Positions 56,473 to 64,000 of a stretch of DNA of 64,000 bases are shown here, one piece after another (position 1 is the stretch's first letter; every line of letters starts with the position of its first letter). Position numbers and translations under genes: made by a program. The DNA comes from Nocardia asteroides (lineage in GTDB: Bacteria; Actinomycetota; Actinomycetes; Mycobacteriales; Mycobacteriaceae). A model generated the notes under the pieces. That model did not search any database. It was not told the origin of the DNA and worked only from the letters and a program-made list of their open reading frames with translations. The stretch lies in NCBI RefSeq assembly GCF_021183625.1, contig NZ_CP089214.1, positions 4,526,001 to 4,590,000 on the forward strand, written 5' to 3'.

Positions 56473-56696
56473 CTATCCGGCCCACCAGTGCTCGAGTTCC
56501 TCGTCCTCCCGGATACCGAGCGGTGGCCGGTAGCCGCTCGGGAGCGGGAATTCGGTGGCCCCCGTCCGGACGGCGATCTCCAGGATCGCGGCTGTGTCCG
56601 GTCGTCTTCGCTGTCCGAGAGCGCCGTGAATTCCGTGCCGGCGTCGAGGGTTTCGCGAAGCCGTCGATCAGGTGCATCGACACGCAGGCATTGTGC
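56473..56696 (-). pseudogene. frameshifted C-terminal remnant of an unknown gene
   Basis: Two minus-strand frames join to give protein-like sequence. The first runs from about 56696 (CLRVDAPDRRLRETLDAG then TEFTALSDSED). It passes around 56591-56612 into another frame (DTAAILEIAVRTGATEFPLP then YRPPLGIREDEELEHWWAG) ending at TAG 56473-56475. Neither frame alone is convincing, and no start codon precedes the first part, which begins at a terminator hairpin. This looks like a 5'-truncated gene with one frameshift. I do not recognise the family. A sequencing error or chance reading is possible. Confidence 0.45.
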
Positions 56697-56698
56697 CG

Positions 56699-56730
56699 GA
56701 GCCCGCCGCCCTTATCGCGGCGGCGGGCTC
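56699..56730 (-). terminator. hairpin after the small exported protein gene
   Basis: A perfect 12-bp stem GAGCCCGCCGCC / GGCGGCGGGCTC (56699-56710 and 56719-56730) with an 8-base loop lies 9 bp past the stop codon of the minus-strand gene at 56740-57057. Confidence 0.8.
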
Positions 56731-56739
56731 GCCGCAGGA

Positions 56740-57057
56740 CTACGCCTGGATGACCTCGACCCGCGTCAGCGCGTTGAACGAGTCGCACGCCGCCCACGAC
56801 TGGTTCTGCCCGTACTGGATCGGCCCGTACTTCCAGTACGTGAACGGCACCGGCCAGGCCACGCAGGTCAGCTTCACCTGATGCCAGGTCGGCAGCTCGC
56901 ACATGGCCATTCCACCGGTGTTGAAGATGTTGTAGACGCGGCAGTTCGCCTGCCACACCGGCACATCCGCCTGGGCAACGCCGCTCCCGGCGAGCACGGC
57001 GGCGCCGGTAGCGGTGGCGACGACGGCACTCGCGGCGAGCCGCTTCACAGAAAGCAT
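56740..57057 (-). CDS. small exported four-cysteine protein
   Basis: A 105-residue protein with a Sec signal peptide cleaved after AQA (residue 30). A compact mature part of 75 residues has Cys39, Cys53, Cys65 and Cys91, likely two disulphides, and many aromatic residues (WQANC, PTWHQVKLTC, TYWKYG, NQSWAAC). Function unknown. ATG 57057 is preceded by AGGAGG. It has its own terminator. Confidence 0.8.
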   Translation of the reverse strand: MLSVKRLAASAVVATATGAAVLAGSGVAQADVPVWQANCRVYNIFNTGGMAMCELPTWHQVKLTCVAWPVPFTYWKYGPIQYGQNQSWAACDSFNALTRVEVIQA

Positions 57058-57391
57058 GGTCGAACCTCCTGAGTCGATGTTGTCTGGAAGATCGCTGGCA
57101 GTTCTCAGATGTTACTCAGAAAGGTGCTGAAGGCTGCGCATCCCGGATTGCCGATCATGCGCCGGTTCGGCGATCAGTGGTCGGTGCTCGGCCGGACGGC
57201 CGGAGTGATGGATCCGGGGGCGGTGCGACCCCTGCTGGTAGCCCGCGAATTGCCAGACCCGGTACCGGCGAGCCCGCACGCGAGTAGGCTCGATCCGGTC
57301 GGGAGAATTCGACCGGGAGCACCGCTGAGCCCGGTCGTCACTCGGCCGACGAAGCAGGGATCCCTTCTCGCGGGTCCCGGTCAGGAGCGTC
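57058..57391. other. divergent intergenic region
   Basis: This 334-bp stretch between the exported protein gene (minus) and the DUF5994 pair (plus) has no convincing gene. It holds an inverted repeat CCGGTC (57295-57300) / GACCGG (57311-57316) next to a TAGGCT box at 57285-57290, a candidate promoter-operator for the DUF5994 genes. Confidence 0.4.
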
Positions 57392-57967
57392 ATGACGACG
57401 CCACAGCTCGAATCCATCTCCCCGCGGCAGGTCACCCGGCTCGCGCTCCGCCCCGCTCCGGAGCCCGCGTCGCACGCATCGGTGGTGCGCCCACCCCGCC
57501 CCGGGCTGGTCGACGGCGCCTGGTGGCCGCGTACGCTCGACCTCGTCGCCGAGCTGCGCACCCTCGCGCCCCGCCTCGCCGAACGCCTCGGCGCGGTGGA
57601 GCGGATCACCTATGACCTGGCTGCCTGGCAGCCCGCACCGAAGCGGATGCTGCTCGACGGCCGGGTGGTGCGCCTGGACGGGTACGGGTACGGCCCGGCC
57701 AGGGGCACTCTCGGGGTGCTCGGCGTCGACCGCAGCCGCGTGCTGCTGCTGGTCGTCCCCGCCGATGCCGCCCCGGCGATCGCCCGCTCCCTGCTGAGCG
57801 CGGCCGGTGCGCCGCCCGGGCGGGAGTACACCGGAGCCGAGCTGACCGCCGCAGGCTTCGCCGGTGGTCTCGCTCGGGAACAGGCCGCCACAGCGACGGC
57901 CCGCTGGGACAACGAGGGCGGCCACGGCGCGGCCGGAGCGCGGGCATGGACCGGGGGGTGGGGATGA
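57392..57967 (+). CDS. DUF5994 family protein
   Basis: The 191-residue product carries the DUF5994 signature: VDGAWWPRTLDLVAELRTLAPRLAERLG, then VERITYDLAAWQPAPKRMLLDG and LLLVVPADAAP. Proteins of this kind are frequent in mycobacteria and Nocardia, often in tandem, and have no known function. ATG 57392 has AGGAG upstream. Its stop overlaps the next gene's ATG, so the two DUF5994 genes are coupled. Confidence 0.85.
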   Translation: MTTPQLESISPRQVTRLALRPAPEPASHASVVRPPRPGLVDGAWWPRTLDLVAELRTLAPRLAERLGAVERITYDLAAWQPAPKRMLLDGRVVRLDGYGYGPARGTLGVLGVDRSRVLLLVVPADAAPAIARSLLSAAGAPPGREYTGAELTAAGFAGGLAREQAATATARWDNEGGHGAAGARAWTGGWG

Positions 57968-58440
57968 TGCCCCCGCCGCACGACGGTGCCGCCGAGCACG
58001 GGCTCGGCCGCTCACCCGACGCGGACGGCAGGCAACCCTTCGCGGCCCCGACCCGCACCCCGCGATTACTGCTCCGCGACCGGGACGACCCGTCCGAGCG
58101 CGTCGACGGCGCCTGGTGGCCCCGGACCGGAAACCTCACCAGCGAGCTGCACGACCTGATCGCCGTGCTCACCCCGCGGCTCGGCGCGACTCTCCGCGTC
58201 GCCTTCGACTGGAACGCGCTGAGCCTCTCCCAGCGGAGCATCGACGCGCCGGACGGGATCGAGGTCGACGGCCCGCTTCCGGACCAACCGGCCGGAGTCA
58301 TGTACGTCTTCGGCGCCGACGAGGAGCAACTCCGGCTGCTGGTGATCGATGCCGCGACCGAGACCGAGCGCGCCACCGCGCAGCTGAATCGCGCCTCCGG
58401 CACATCGCCATCCGCAAGACCGGCCGCGCCGCGCGGCTGA
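57964..58440 (+). CDS. second DUF5994 family protein
   Basis: The 158-residue product shares RVDGAWWPRTGNLTSELHDLIAVLTPRLGATLRVAFDWNAL and RLLVIDAATETE with its neighbour but is diverged, so this is an old duplication. ATG 57964 (MPPPHDG) overlaps the upstream stop as ATGA; ATG 57946 would also fit. The C-terminal ~25 residues are Ser/Pro/Ala-rich. Function unknown. Confidence 0.8.
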   Translation: MMPPPHDGAAEHGLGRSPDADGRQPFAAPTRTPRLLLRDRDDPSERVDGAWWPRTGNLTSELHDLIAVLTPRLGATLRVAFDWNALSLSQRSIDAPDGIEVDGPLPDQPAGVMYVFGADEEQLRLLVIDAATETERATAQLNRASGTSPSARPAAPRG

Positions 58441-58465
58441 GCGAGCCCGACCCGAGGAGTTCCCC

Positions 58466-58777
58466 ATGCGCGATCCCGGCACCTCCGAGCACGACGACAA
58501 CGGCTTTGCTCCCGATCGTTCTCGAACCACGAGAAGTCATGCGGGAGAAGGAATTCAGGACGGGTACAACATTCCAGGCATCATCCTGTGGGTGCTCGGA
58601 ATCGTGGCGCTCGGCGGGAGCCTGACCGCCGCGGCCTACGGATTCACCGGGTGGGCGATCATCGCCGCGGCCCTCTGCGCGATCGGGATCCTCGGTGGCT
58701 CGGCGTGGCTGTTGCTCGAGCATCGCCGGATCAAGGCGCGCGAGGGGCTCGCCCTCGCCGATCCGATGGGGCACTGA
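58466..58777 (+). CDS. small two-helix membrane protein
   Basis: A 103-residue protein has a charged N-terminus (1-35) and two transmembrane helices (about 37-58 and 63-84) separated by a short loop, then a basic C-terminal segment. ATG 58466 has GAGGAG upstream. It lies 25 bp after the DUF5994 pair and is probably in the same operon. I do not recognise a family. Confidence 0.75.
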   Translation: MRDPGTSEHDDNGFAPDRSRTTRSHAGEGIQDGYNIPGIILWVLGIVALGGSLTAAAYGFTGWAIIAAALCAIGILGGSAWLLLEHRRIKAREGLALADPMGH

Positions 58778-58817
58778 CCCGGTGGCGTGACGTCTATCCC
58801 GTGCCTTCGATTTCGGG

Positions 58818-58842
58818 CAATTGGATTGTGGGCAACTAAAAT
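58818..58842 (+). promoter_or_regulatory. promoter and candidate OhrR operator
   Basis: CAAT-TGG-ATTG at 58818-58828 is an AT-rich inverted repeat of the kind bound by OhrR, and a TAAAAT -10 box follows at 58837-58842, ahead of ohrR. The AT content stands out in this GC-rich window. Binding by OhrR would repress ohrR-ohr. Confidence 0.5.
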
Positions 58843-58860
58843 GTGCGCTACCTTGTGGGA

Positions 58861-59292
58861 GTGGATGTACTCGCCCTCGACCAGCAGCTCTGCTTCGCGC
58901 TGTACAAGGCGTCGCGGGCGGTGACATCCGTGTATCGGCCCGCACTCGCCGAACTCGACCTCACCTACCCGCAATACCTGGTGATGCTGGCGCTGTGGGA
59001 GCGGGACGGCCGCGAGGTGCGCGACCTCGGTCACGAACTGGAGCTCGACACCGGCACGCTCTCGCCCCTGCTGCGCCGCCTGGAGCGCAGGCGGCTGGTG
59101 CGCCGCGAGCGTCAAGCTGCCGACGAGCGGCGGGTCACGGTGCGCCTCACCGCGACAGGCGCGGCGCTACGAGAGCGCGCGTTCGCGCTGCCGCAGCTGC
59201 TGGCACCACGCACTGGGCTCACCGGGGAAGAAGTGGCCGAGCTCCGCTCGACCCTCGACCGGCTGACCCGCACCGTGCACCAGGCGGCGTGA
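58861..59292 (+). CDS. ohrR: organic hydroperoxide sensor OhrR (MarR family)
   Basis: The 143-residue MarR-type repressor has the OhrR pattern LALDQQLCFALYKASRAVTSVYRPALAELDLTYPQYLVMLALWE, with the peroxide-sensing Cys at about residue 11 (QLCFALY), then a winged helix (TLSPLLRRLERRRLVRRERQAADERRVTVRLT). GTG 58861 or 58855 are the likely starts given the TAAAAT box; GTG 58843 would lie within the promoter. ohr follows 38 bp later on the same message. Confidence 0.9.
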   Translation: MDVLALDQQLCFALYKASRAVTSVYRPALAELDLTYPQYLVMLALWERDGREVRDLGHELELDTGTLSPLLRRLERRRLVRRERQAADERRVTVRLTATGAALRERAFALPQLLAPRTGLTGEEVAELRSTLDRLTRTVHQAA

Positions 59293-59330
59293 CACCGCAC
59301 TTCGACACCCATCCGACGACAGGAGAACAC

Positions 59331-59753
59331 ATGAAAGCCCTCTACACCGCCGAGGCCATCGCGAGTGGCGACGGCCGCAACGGCACCGGACGCACCTCGG
59401 ACGGCAAGCTCGAGGTGACCCTGGCCACGCCCCCCGAAATGGGTGGTTCGGGCGAGGGAACCAACCCCGAGCAGCTCTTCGCCATCGGCTACGCGGCGTG
59501 CTACCACTCCGCCCTGCGCATGGTGGCCAAGCAGGCGGGCGCGAACGTCGACGACTCCTCGGTCGGCGCGCGCGTCGGCATCGGGGCACTCGACGGCGGC
59601 GCCTTCGGGCTCGAGGTCACCCTGGAGGTGACGCTGCCGCATCTCGACCACGCCACGGCCCAGAGCCTGGCCGACAAGGCCCACCAGGTGTGCCCGTACT
59701 CCAACGCCACCCGCGGGAATATCGACGTCACGATTACCGTCACCGACGACTGA
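59331..59753 (+). CDS. ohr: organic hydroperoxide reductase Ohr
   Basis: The 140-residue product is a thiol peroxidase of the Ohr/OsmC family with the two redox cysteines Cys57 (GYAACYHSAL) and Cys121 (VCPYSNATRGN) and catalytic Arg21. It reduces organic and fatty-acid hydroperoxides using lipoyl thiols. ATG 59331 has AGGAGA upstream. Paired with OhrR as usual. Confidence 0.96.
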   Translation: MKALYTAEAIASGDGRNGTGRTSDGKLEVTLATPPEMGGSGEGTNPEQLFAIGYAACYHSALRMVAKQAGANVDDSSVGARVGIGALDGGAFGLEVTLEVTLPHLDHATAQSLADKAHQVCPYSNATRGNIDVTITVTDD

Positions 59754-59767
59754 CAGCCCCCGCTGCG

Positions 59768-59816
59768 AGGTCTCCGGCAACTCGGCCGACTCCGGTCGCC
59801 GAACCGCCGGAGACCT
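59768..59816 (+). terminator. hairpin after ohr
   Basis: An 11-bp perfect stem AGGTCTCCGGC (59768-59778) / GCCGGAGACCT (59806-59816) with a 27-base loop begins 14 bp after the ohr stop codon. The remaining sequence to 60011 shows no gene or further structure I can support. Confidence 0.5.
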
Positions 59817-60011
59817 TGTCGCGTTCGGGACGTCTCCGGTGTCCTTCTGGAATTGTGATCTGGTCGGAACCGTTCCAAGTGTCCCGTAGGTGTCCTCGGC
59901 GGGGCGTGTCGAACATGGGAACGGGGGTGATCAGCGGTGGGGCGGCCGATTGGTGGTCCACGCTGAATACCAGCTGTAGGCGCTCGACTCGCTGTCTGAC
60001 GGTGGGGGCCT

Positions 60012-63000
60012 CTACTTGCTGTCTCCCCGGAGGTGTTGGCGTAGAGCCGCTGTGGTGACGGGGTCGAGCGCGTCGAGGACCGTGTCGACGGTGTGCTGGT
60101 CGAGGTAGTCGCGCTGGGTCGCCAGGAGTTCGAGGTCGGTCGGGTCGAAGACGCCGGTAAACTGCTTCCAGCTGACGGCTGCGCCGACGAGCACGCTGAA
60201 CGCTTCCCCATGCCTTCCATCCTCCGCCAGCACGCTACCCAGCGCGGTCAACTCCTGAGAAGCGCTGCGTTCGTCGCCGGTGTCGCGGAATGCCTGCTGA
60301 GCTTGGCGGTAGTGGTTCTCGGCTTGGTCGAAGCGCCGTTGGTCCTGGGCGACCGTGCCGAGTTGGTGGTAGGTGCGCGCGGCGCTGTGCCGGTCGCCGA
60401 ATTCGAGTAGCAGGTCGAGGGCTTGGCGGTAGTAGTTCTCGGCTTGGTCGAAGCGCCGTTGGTCCTGGGCGACCGTGCCGAGTTGGTGGTAGGTGCGCGC
60501 GGCGCTGTGCCGGTCGCCGAATTCGAGTAGCAGGTCGAGGGCTTGGCGGTAGTAGTTCTCGGCTTGGTCGAAGCGCCGTTGGTCCTGGGCGACCCTGCCG
60601 AGTTGGTGGTAGGTGCCCGCGGCGCCGTGCCGGTCGCCGAATTCGAGTAGCAGGTCGAGGGCTTGGCGGTAGTAGTTCTCGGCGTGGTCGAAGCGCCGTT
60701 GTTCCTGGGCGGCCATGCCGAGTTGGTGGTAGGTGCTCGCGGCGCTGTGCCGGTCGCCGAATTCGTTTTTCAGGTCGAGGGCTTGGCGGTAGTAGTTCTC
60801 GGCGTGGTCGAAGTGCCGTTGTTCCTGGGCGACCCTGCCGAGTTCGTGGTAGGTGCCCGCGGCGCGGTGTCGGTCGCCGAATTCGTTTTTCAGGTCGAGG
60901 GCTTGGCGGTAGTAGTTCTCGGCGTGGTCGAAGTGCCGTTGTTCCTGGGCGACCCTGCCGAGTTCGTGGTAGGTGCCCGCGGCGCTGTGCCGGTCGCCGA
61001 ATTCGAGTAGCAGGTCGAGGGCTTGGCGGTAGTAGTTCTCGGCGTGGTCGAAGCGCCGTTGTTCCTGGGCGGCCATGCCGAGTTGGTGGTAGGTGCTCGC
61101 GGCGCTGTGCCGGTCGCCGGATTCGAGTAGCAGGTCGAGGGCTTGGCGGTAGTAGTTCTCGGCGTGGTCGAAGCGTCGCTGTTGCTGGGCGACGATGCCA
61201 GCGAGGTGCAGCAGTTGCGGCAATTCGCGGGGGGCGTCCGGGTCGGTGCGGGCAGCGAGGTGAGTGATGACGTGATCGAGCAGTTGTTCATGGGCGCGTT
61301 GCTGGCGAGTCTGATCCAGGAGTTCTTCGATGGGTAGCAAAACCGGAAGGGTGGGTTGGTGCTGGTGCAGAGCGGTGTCGATCGCGGCGGTGAAGTTGGC
61401 ATAGCTCGCGGTGGTGGCGACGCGGGCGGTGGCACGTTGGTCGGCGTTGTTGCCGGTGAGCATCGCGTGCAGCGCGTTTCCCAGGTCGGTGTGGAGGCGG
61501 TAGTGGGTGTACTGGGCGGTGGGCCACCAGGTGGGGTGGCGGGTGTGCAGGGCGCGGCGCAGGAAGTAGGGCAGGATCGGCAGCACCTGTACCCAGCCCT
61601 GCATGGCGTCGTGGGGTGCGGCCAGCCCGATGTGCATGGCAGCGGCGAGTCCCGCGGCGATGTCGATGGTGCCCCACGGATCCTGGCTCGGTTGGTTCTC
61701 GTTCAGCAACTGCTGGTAGCGGGTGAGGAATTCTCCGCCGGGGATGGTGGCGGTGAACGGTGCCAGCAGGGCGAGGCTGGTTTGCAGGGCGGGGTCGAGT
61801 TTGGCGTGGCTGTATTCGATCGCCTTGGTGATCAGTCCGACCGGGTCCACGGTCTCGCCACCGGCTTCGAGTTCTTCGAGCACGTGGCTTGGTGGGGTGG
61901 AGGCGAGTATGGGCAGTACCACTTCCAGTGGGAGGGGATATCCGCCCAGCAACTTCAGCAGTTCGTCCAGAGCGTCGCGTTGTTCGGGGTCGTCGCGGTA
62001 TGCGGTGGCGTGGTGGCGGTCGAGGATTCTGTCGGCCAGGACCGAGGCTGCTTGCGGGTCCAACCCGCCGAGCTGATGAGTATTGGTACCGAAACTGTCG
62101 GAAGCGATCCACGTTTCGGGTTCGCGTGAACCCCACATCACCAGGGTTCGGCCTGCTCGCAGCCGCGCGGCCCATGACCGTAGTGCTTGTTGTTCGGTGT
62201 CGGTGAGGGCGTGCGGGATGGCGGCGGGTGCGGCGGTGATGGATTCGGTGTTGTCTAGGATCAGCAGGTGTCGTTGCGAGCGCAGCGCGCGGGCGACTCG
62301 TTCCCGTCTGGCGGTTCCGCCCAGCGAGTCCCAGGTGGCGAACTCGATCTTATCGGGCCAGAGGCGGGTGGCGATGTCGCGGGTTATCTGGTCGACGGTC
62401 CAGGCGCGGTGTTCGTAGCTGTAGGTGAAGACTTCCTCGACGAGGCCGGTGCGCTGCCACCACCACCCCAGGTGCGTAAGTAGCGTGGACTTGCCGGCCC
62501 CGGCCATCCCTTGGACGAGGACCTGGTTGCGCTCGGGGTCGATGAGCAATCGGCGTTCGATGCCTTGCACGTCCAGGTCGCGGCCGACGAACCCGTACTC
62601 CGTGAACGGCTCCTCACCTACAGTGGCTTCCCGCGAGAGAAAGGCCTCTTCCTCGGCGAGTTGCATAGGCCGTACTGCGATGTCGATCGTGTGCTGCCGG
62701 AAAGCAACGGGAAGCACCCAGTCAGCAAGCGGCAAGGTCTGATCGAAATAACCCTGCCGGTCCGGGATATCGAAGAGCTGGCGGCGCATCAGCCGCAGCG
62801 CGAGTTCCGGGGCTGTTCCGCGGGCGAGGTTCTTGTACAGGATGGGCATGGCCAGGGCCGCTGCGGTGACGGTGACCGAGTAGGCCATGCCGAGCACGTA
62901 CGGCACCCCGGCTTCGACGAGTTGCTGGGCGAGCGCGGCTTCGCTGCTGGACTGCATCGCCGACTGGCATGCGTTGAGCACCGCCATCGGAACGAGGTGC

Positions 63001-63860
63001 TCGTCCAGAAGGCCAGCGATCTCGCGGGCCGAGCGGGGATCGGCGACACCGACCCTGCCGGTGTCGAAGAACAAGAACCCCTGCTTGCCTGCGAAGCTCG
63101 CCGCATCTCCATCCAGAAGGTAGCGGCCCGCACGGGATTCGTTTTGCATGGTGGACTGGTCGGCGAAGCTGCCGTGGACGTCGAAGTGGACGAGCTGGTA
63201 CCAGCCAAGGCCGTGTGCCGCGCGGGTGGCTTCCAGATGTGCGCGGAGCCCGGTCCAGGTACCGGGGCGGACGAAGTCGATACGGACCGGGATGTCGGCT
63301 TGCCGCACGGCGTCCACGAGCGGGCGGGAAATGGTCCGGTATCCGACATCGTTCGCGCCACCGGGGCGGGCAGTCACCACCAGGATGTTCAGAGTCGGCC
63401 AGGGCCCGGCGGTCTCGAACCGAGCCGACCGGGCCTCGACCCCTCGGGTGATCGGTATTCGCAGTGCTAGTGGCGAATCGAGTGCAGGGTCGAACAAGGC
63501 TTCCCAGTGCAGACGGTGCAGGCTCGCGCCGCCCACGACCTCGATGCGGCAACCTTCGAAGCCTCGCCGACGCATCAGCTGATACTCCAACCCCGCCGCA
63601 CCCCCGAAGACCTGAGTGAACAAGTCGCGTCCGTACTCGCGCAGGACTTCGACCGCGGCACGGCGGCGGTCGCCGTCGAGGAACGGGAACCGCAGGTGCT
63701 GCTCGAAATACCACGCCAGCAGTTGCTCGTCGTCAGCCGAGGCGGGATCGGTGACTGACACGTCGAACTCGGTGCCCTCACTCGGGTACGAGACCCGCAC
63801 GAGATGCGACCCGTCCTCATCGACCCCGCGCTCGACGAGCCGGACCACTGACTCCACCAC
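60012..63860 (-). CDS. CHAT protease - STAND NTPase - tetratricopeptide repeat protein
   Basis: The 1282-residue protein has three parts. The CHAT (caspase-like) domain at ~80-400 has catalytic His229 (FDVHG) and Cys298 (LNACQSA). The STAND/NB-ARC-like NTPase at ~425-850 has Walker A GMAGAGKSTL (451-460), Walker B HLLILDNTES (531-540) and an RTLVMWGSRE sensor strand (571-580). The TPR array at ~905-1225 has 40-residue units (AENYYRQALDLLLEFGDRHSA, YHQLGMAAQEQRRFD). A short helical C-terminus follows. The GTG start at 63860 has GGGGAGG upstream. NLR-like logic is inferred: TPRs sense, NTPase oligomerises, CHAT cleaves a target. No signal peptide. The partner substrate would lie beyond base 64000 or elsewhere. 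The 140 bp upstream hold no other gene. Confidence 0.9.
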   Translation of the reverse strand: MVESVVRLVERGVDEDGSHLVRVSYPSEGTEFDVSVTDPASADDEQLLAWYFEQHLRFPFLDGDRRRAAVEVLREYGRDLFTQVFGGAAGLEYQLMRRRGFEGCRIEVVGGASLHRLHWEALFDPALDSPLALRIPITRGVEARSARFETAGPWPTLNILVVTARPGGANDVGYRTISRPLVDAVRQADIPVRIDFVRPGTWTGLRAHLEATRAAHGLGWYQLVHFDVHGSFADQSTMQNESRAGRYLLDGDAASFAGKQGFLFFDTGRVGVADPRSAREIAGLLDEHLVPMAVLNACQSAMQSSSEAALAQQLVEAGVPYVLGMAYSVTVTAAALAMPILYKNLARGTAPELALRLMRRQLFDIPDRQGYFDQTLPLADWVLPVAFRQHTIDIAVRPMQLAEEEAFLSREATVGEEPFTEYGFVGRDLDVQGIERRLLIDPERNQVLVQGMAGAGKSTLLTHLGWWWQRTGLVEEVFTYSYEHRAWTVDQITRDIATRLWPDKIEFATWDSLGGTARRERVARALRSQRHLLILDNTESITAAPAAIPHALTDTEQQALRSWAARLRAGRTLVMWGSREPETWIASDSFGTNTHQLGGLDPQAASVLADRILDRHHATAYRDDPEQRDALDELLKLLGGYPLPLEVVLPILASTPPSHVLEELEAGGETVDPVGLITKAIEYSHAKLDPALQTSLALLAPFTATIPGGEFLTRYQQLLNENQPSQDPWGTIDIAAGLAAAMHIGLAAPHDAMQGWVQVLPILPYFLRRALHTRHPTWWPTAQYTHYRLHTDLGNALHAMLTGNNADQRATARVATTASYANFTAAIDTALHQHQPTLPVLLPIEELLDQTRQQRAHEQLLDHVITHLAARTDPDAPRELPQLLHLAGIVAQQQRRFDHAENYYRQALDLLLESGDRHSAASTYHQLGMAAQEQRRFDHAENYYRQALDLLLEFGDRHSAAGTYHELGRVAQEQRHFDHAENYYRQALDLKNEFGDRHRAAGTYHELGRVAQEQRHFDHAENYYRQALDLKNEFGDRHSAASTYHQLGMAAQEQRRFDHAENYYRQALDLLLEFGDRHGAAGTYHQLGRVAQDQRRFDQAENYYRQALDLLLEFGDRHSAARTYHQLGTVAQDQRRFDQAENYYRQALDLLLEFGDRHSAARTYHQLGTVAQDQRRFDQAENHYRQAQQAFRDTGDERSASQELTALGSVLAEDGRHGEAFSVLVGAAVSWKQFTGVFDPTDLELLATQRDYLDQHTVDTVLDALDPVTTAALRQHLRGDSK
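60301..61200. repeat. eight near-identical 120-bp TPR-coding units
   Basis: Units begin every 120 bp at 60301, 60421, 60541, 60661, 60781, 60901, 61021 and 61141. Units 60301 and 60421 differ at one base. The others differ at a handful of sites that are shared between non-adjacent units, for example the LLLEFGD versus LKNEFGD cassette and the RRFDQ, RRFDH and RHFDH variants. The final unit diverges in its second half. Confidence 0.95.
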
Positions 63861-64000
63861 TGCAAGACCTCCCCGCTCAGCACCACCTCACGTCCCCGGC
63901 CCGAGTGATAGCTGCGACCTTATCCGCCCCCTTGCTCCCAGACCTGCTGAGAGCAAACAAACCTCGCGCCCGATTCACCCCAGCCCACTCCCGCAAGCGT

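Noticed and set aside
56429..56956. A 175-codon minus-strand frame through the remnant and the exported protein gene
   Set aside because: It lies in a different frame from the signal-peptide protein and the remnant, and its product has no protein-like pattern.
59740..59961. A 73-codon minus-strand frame after ohr
   Set aside because: No ribosome-binding site or recognisable pattern, and it runs through the ohr terminator hairpin.
60290..61267. Plus-strand frame with GRGLGGSSSRRGR repeats; repeat spacing reminiscent of an array
   Set aside because: The periodicity comes from the 120-bp TPR units of the minus-strand gene. Units are contiguous with no unique spacers, so it is neither a CRISPR array nor a separate gene.

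Overview
The window comes from a high-GC, mycolic-acid-type actinomycete, most likely a Nocardia. The reasons are: dense GC-rich coding with many GTG starts; leaderless-looking promoters; a gene order that from memory tracks the Mycobacterium tuberculosis Rv0876c-Rv0909 neighbourhood (MFS, DUF2530, MarR, SpoU methyltransferase, DUF2537, SepH, SerC, two citrate synthases, PrrB/PrrA, AccD3, EchA6, metallo-beta-lactamase fold, MT0933-type antitoxin); and an EspG plus WXG/PPE-like pair of the type VII secretion world. I saw no rRNA, tRNA, insertion sequence, prophage or CRISPR.

Layout. 1-5434: MFS exporter (runs off the left edge), glutaminyl-cyclase-like lipoprotein, DUF3027 protein translationally coupled to a large sacsin/HSP90-type ATPase. 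5438-11586: a CocE-type hydrolase abutting an ATP-grasp enzyme, a TetR regulator and a divergent Tat-exported ceramidase, with nested inverted repeats between the last two. 11690-19358: conserved core genes for a small membrane protein, MarR, YccF, an Eis-type acetyltransferase, a tRNA/rRNA methyltransferase, DUF2537, DUF6928, the division protein SepH and phosphoserine aminotransferase. 19370-24540: central metabolism (citrate synthase 2, PdxH, an MFS exporter, GltA, an FKBP prolyl isomerase) closed by strong hairpins. 24568-30336 (minus strand): a truncated YhgE-like exported protein, the PrrB/PrrA two-component pair, a hemophore-like exported protein and propionyl-CoA synthetase.

30687-37918 is a conservon (histidine-kinase-like sensor, roadblock protein, DUF742 protein, small GTPase) running straight into accD3; the sensor has a C-terminal tail of about 820 residues packed with LPQR repeats. 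37980-44607: aldo/keto reductase, flavin monooxygenase, EchA6-type protein, a metallo-beta-lactamase-fold hydrolase, and LigD flanked by two small MT0933-type antitoxins. 44663-50788: a secreted glycine-zipper protein, the PPE-like/EspG pair, and an ECF transporter with fused S-ABC-ABC subunit. 50851-59753: a cation efflux protein, AraC regulator, catalase-fold-like protein, CpdA-like phosphoesterase, RluA-type pseudouridine synthase, adenylate cyclase, a frameshifted gene remnant, small exported and membrane proteins, two tandem DUF5994 proteins, and the OhrR/Ohr peroxide module.

The right end (60012-63860) carries the most striking gene: a 1282-residue protein with an N-terminal CHAT protease domain, a central STAND-type NTPase and a C-terminal array of 120-bp tetratricopeptide units that are almost identical at the DNA level. 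This is the architecture of a bacterial NLR-like sensor-protease and is the best candidate for an undescribed defence or signalling system.
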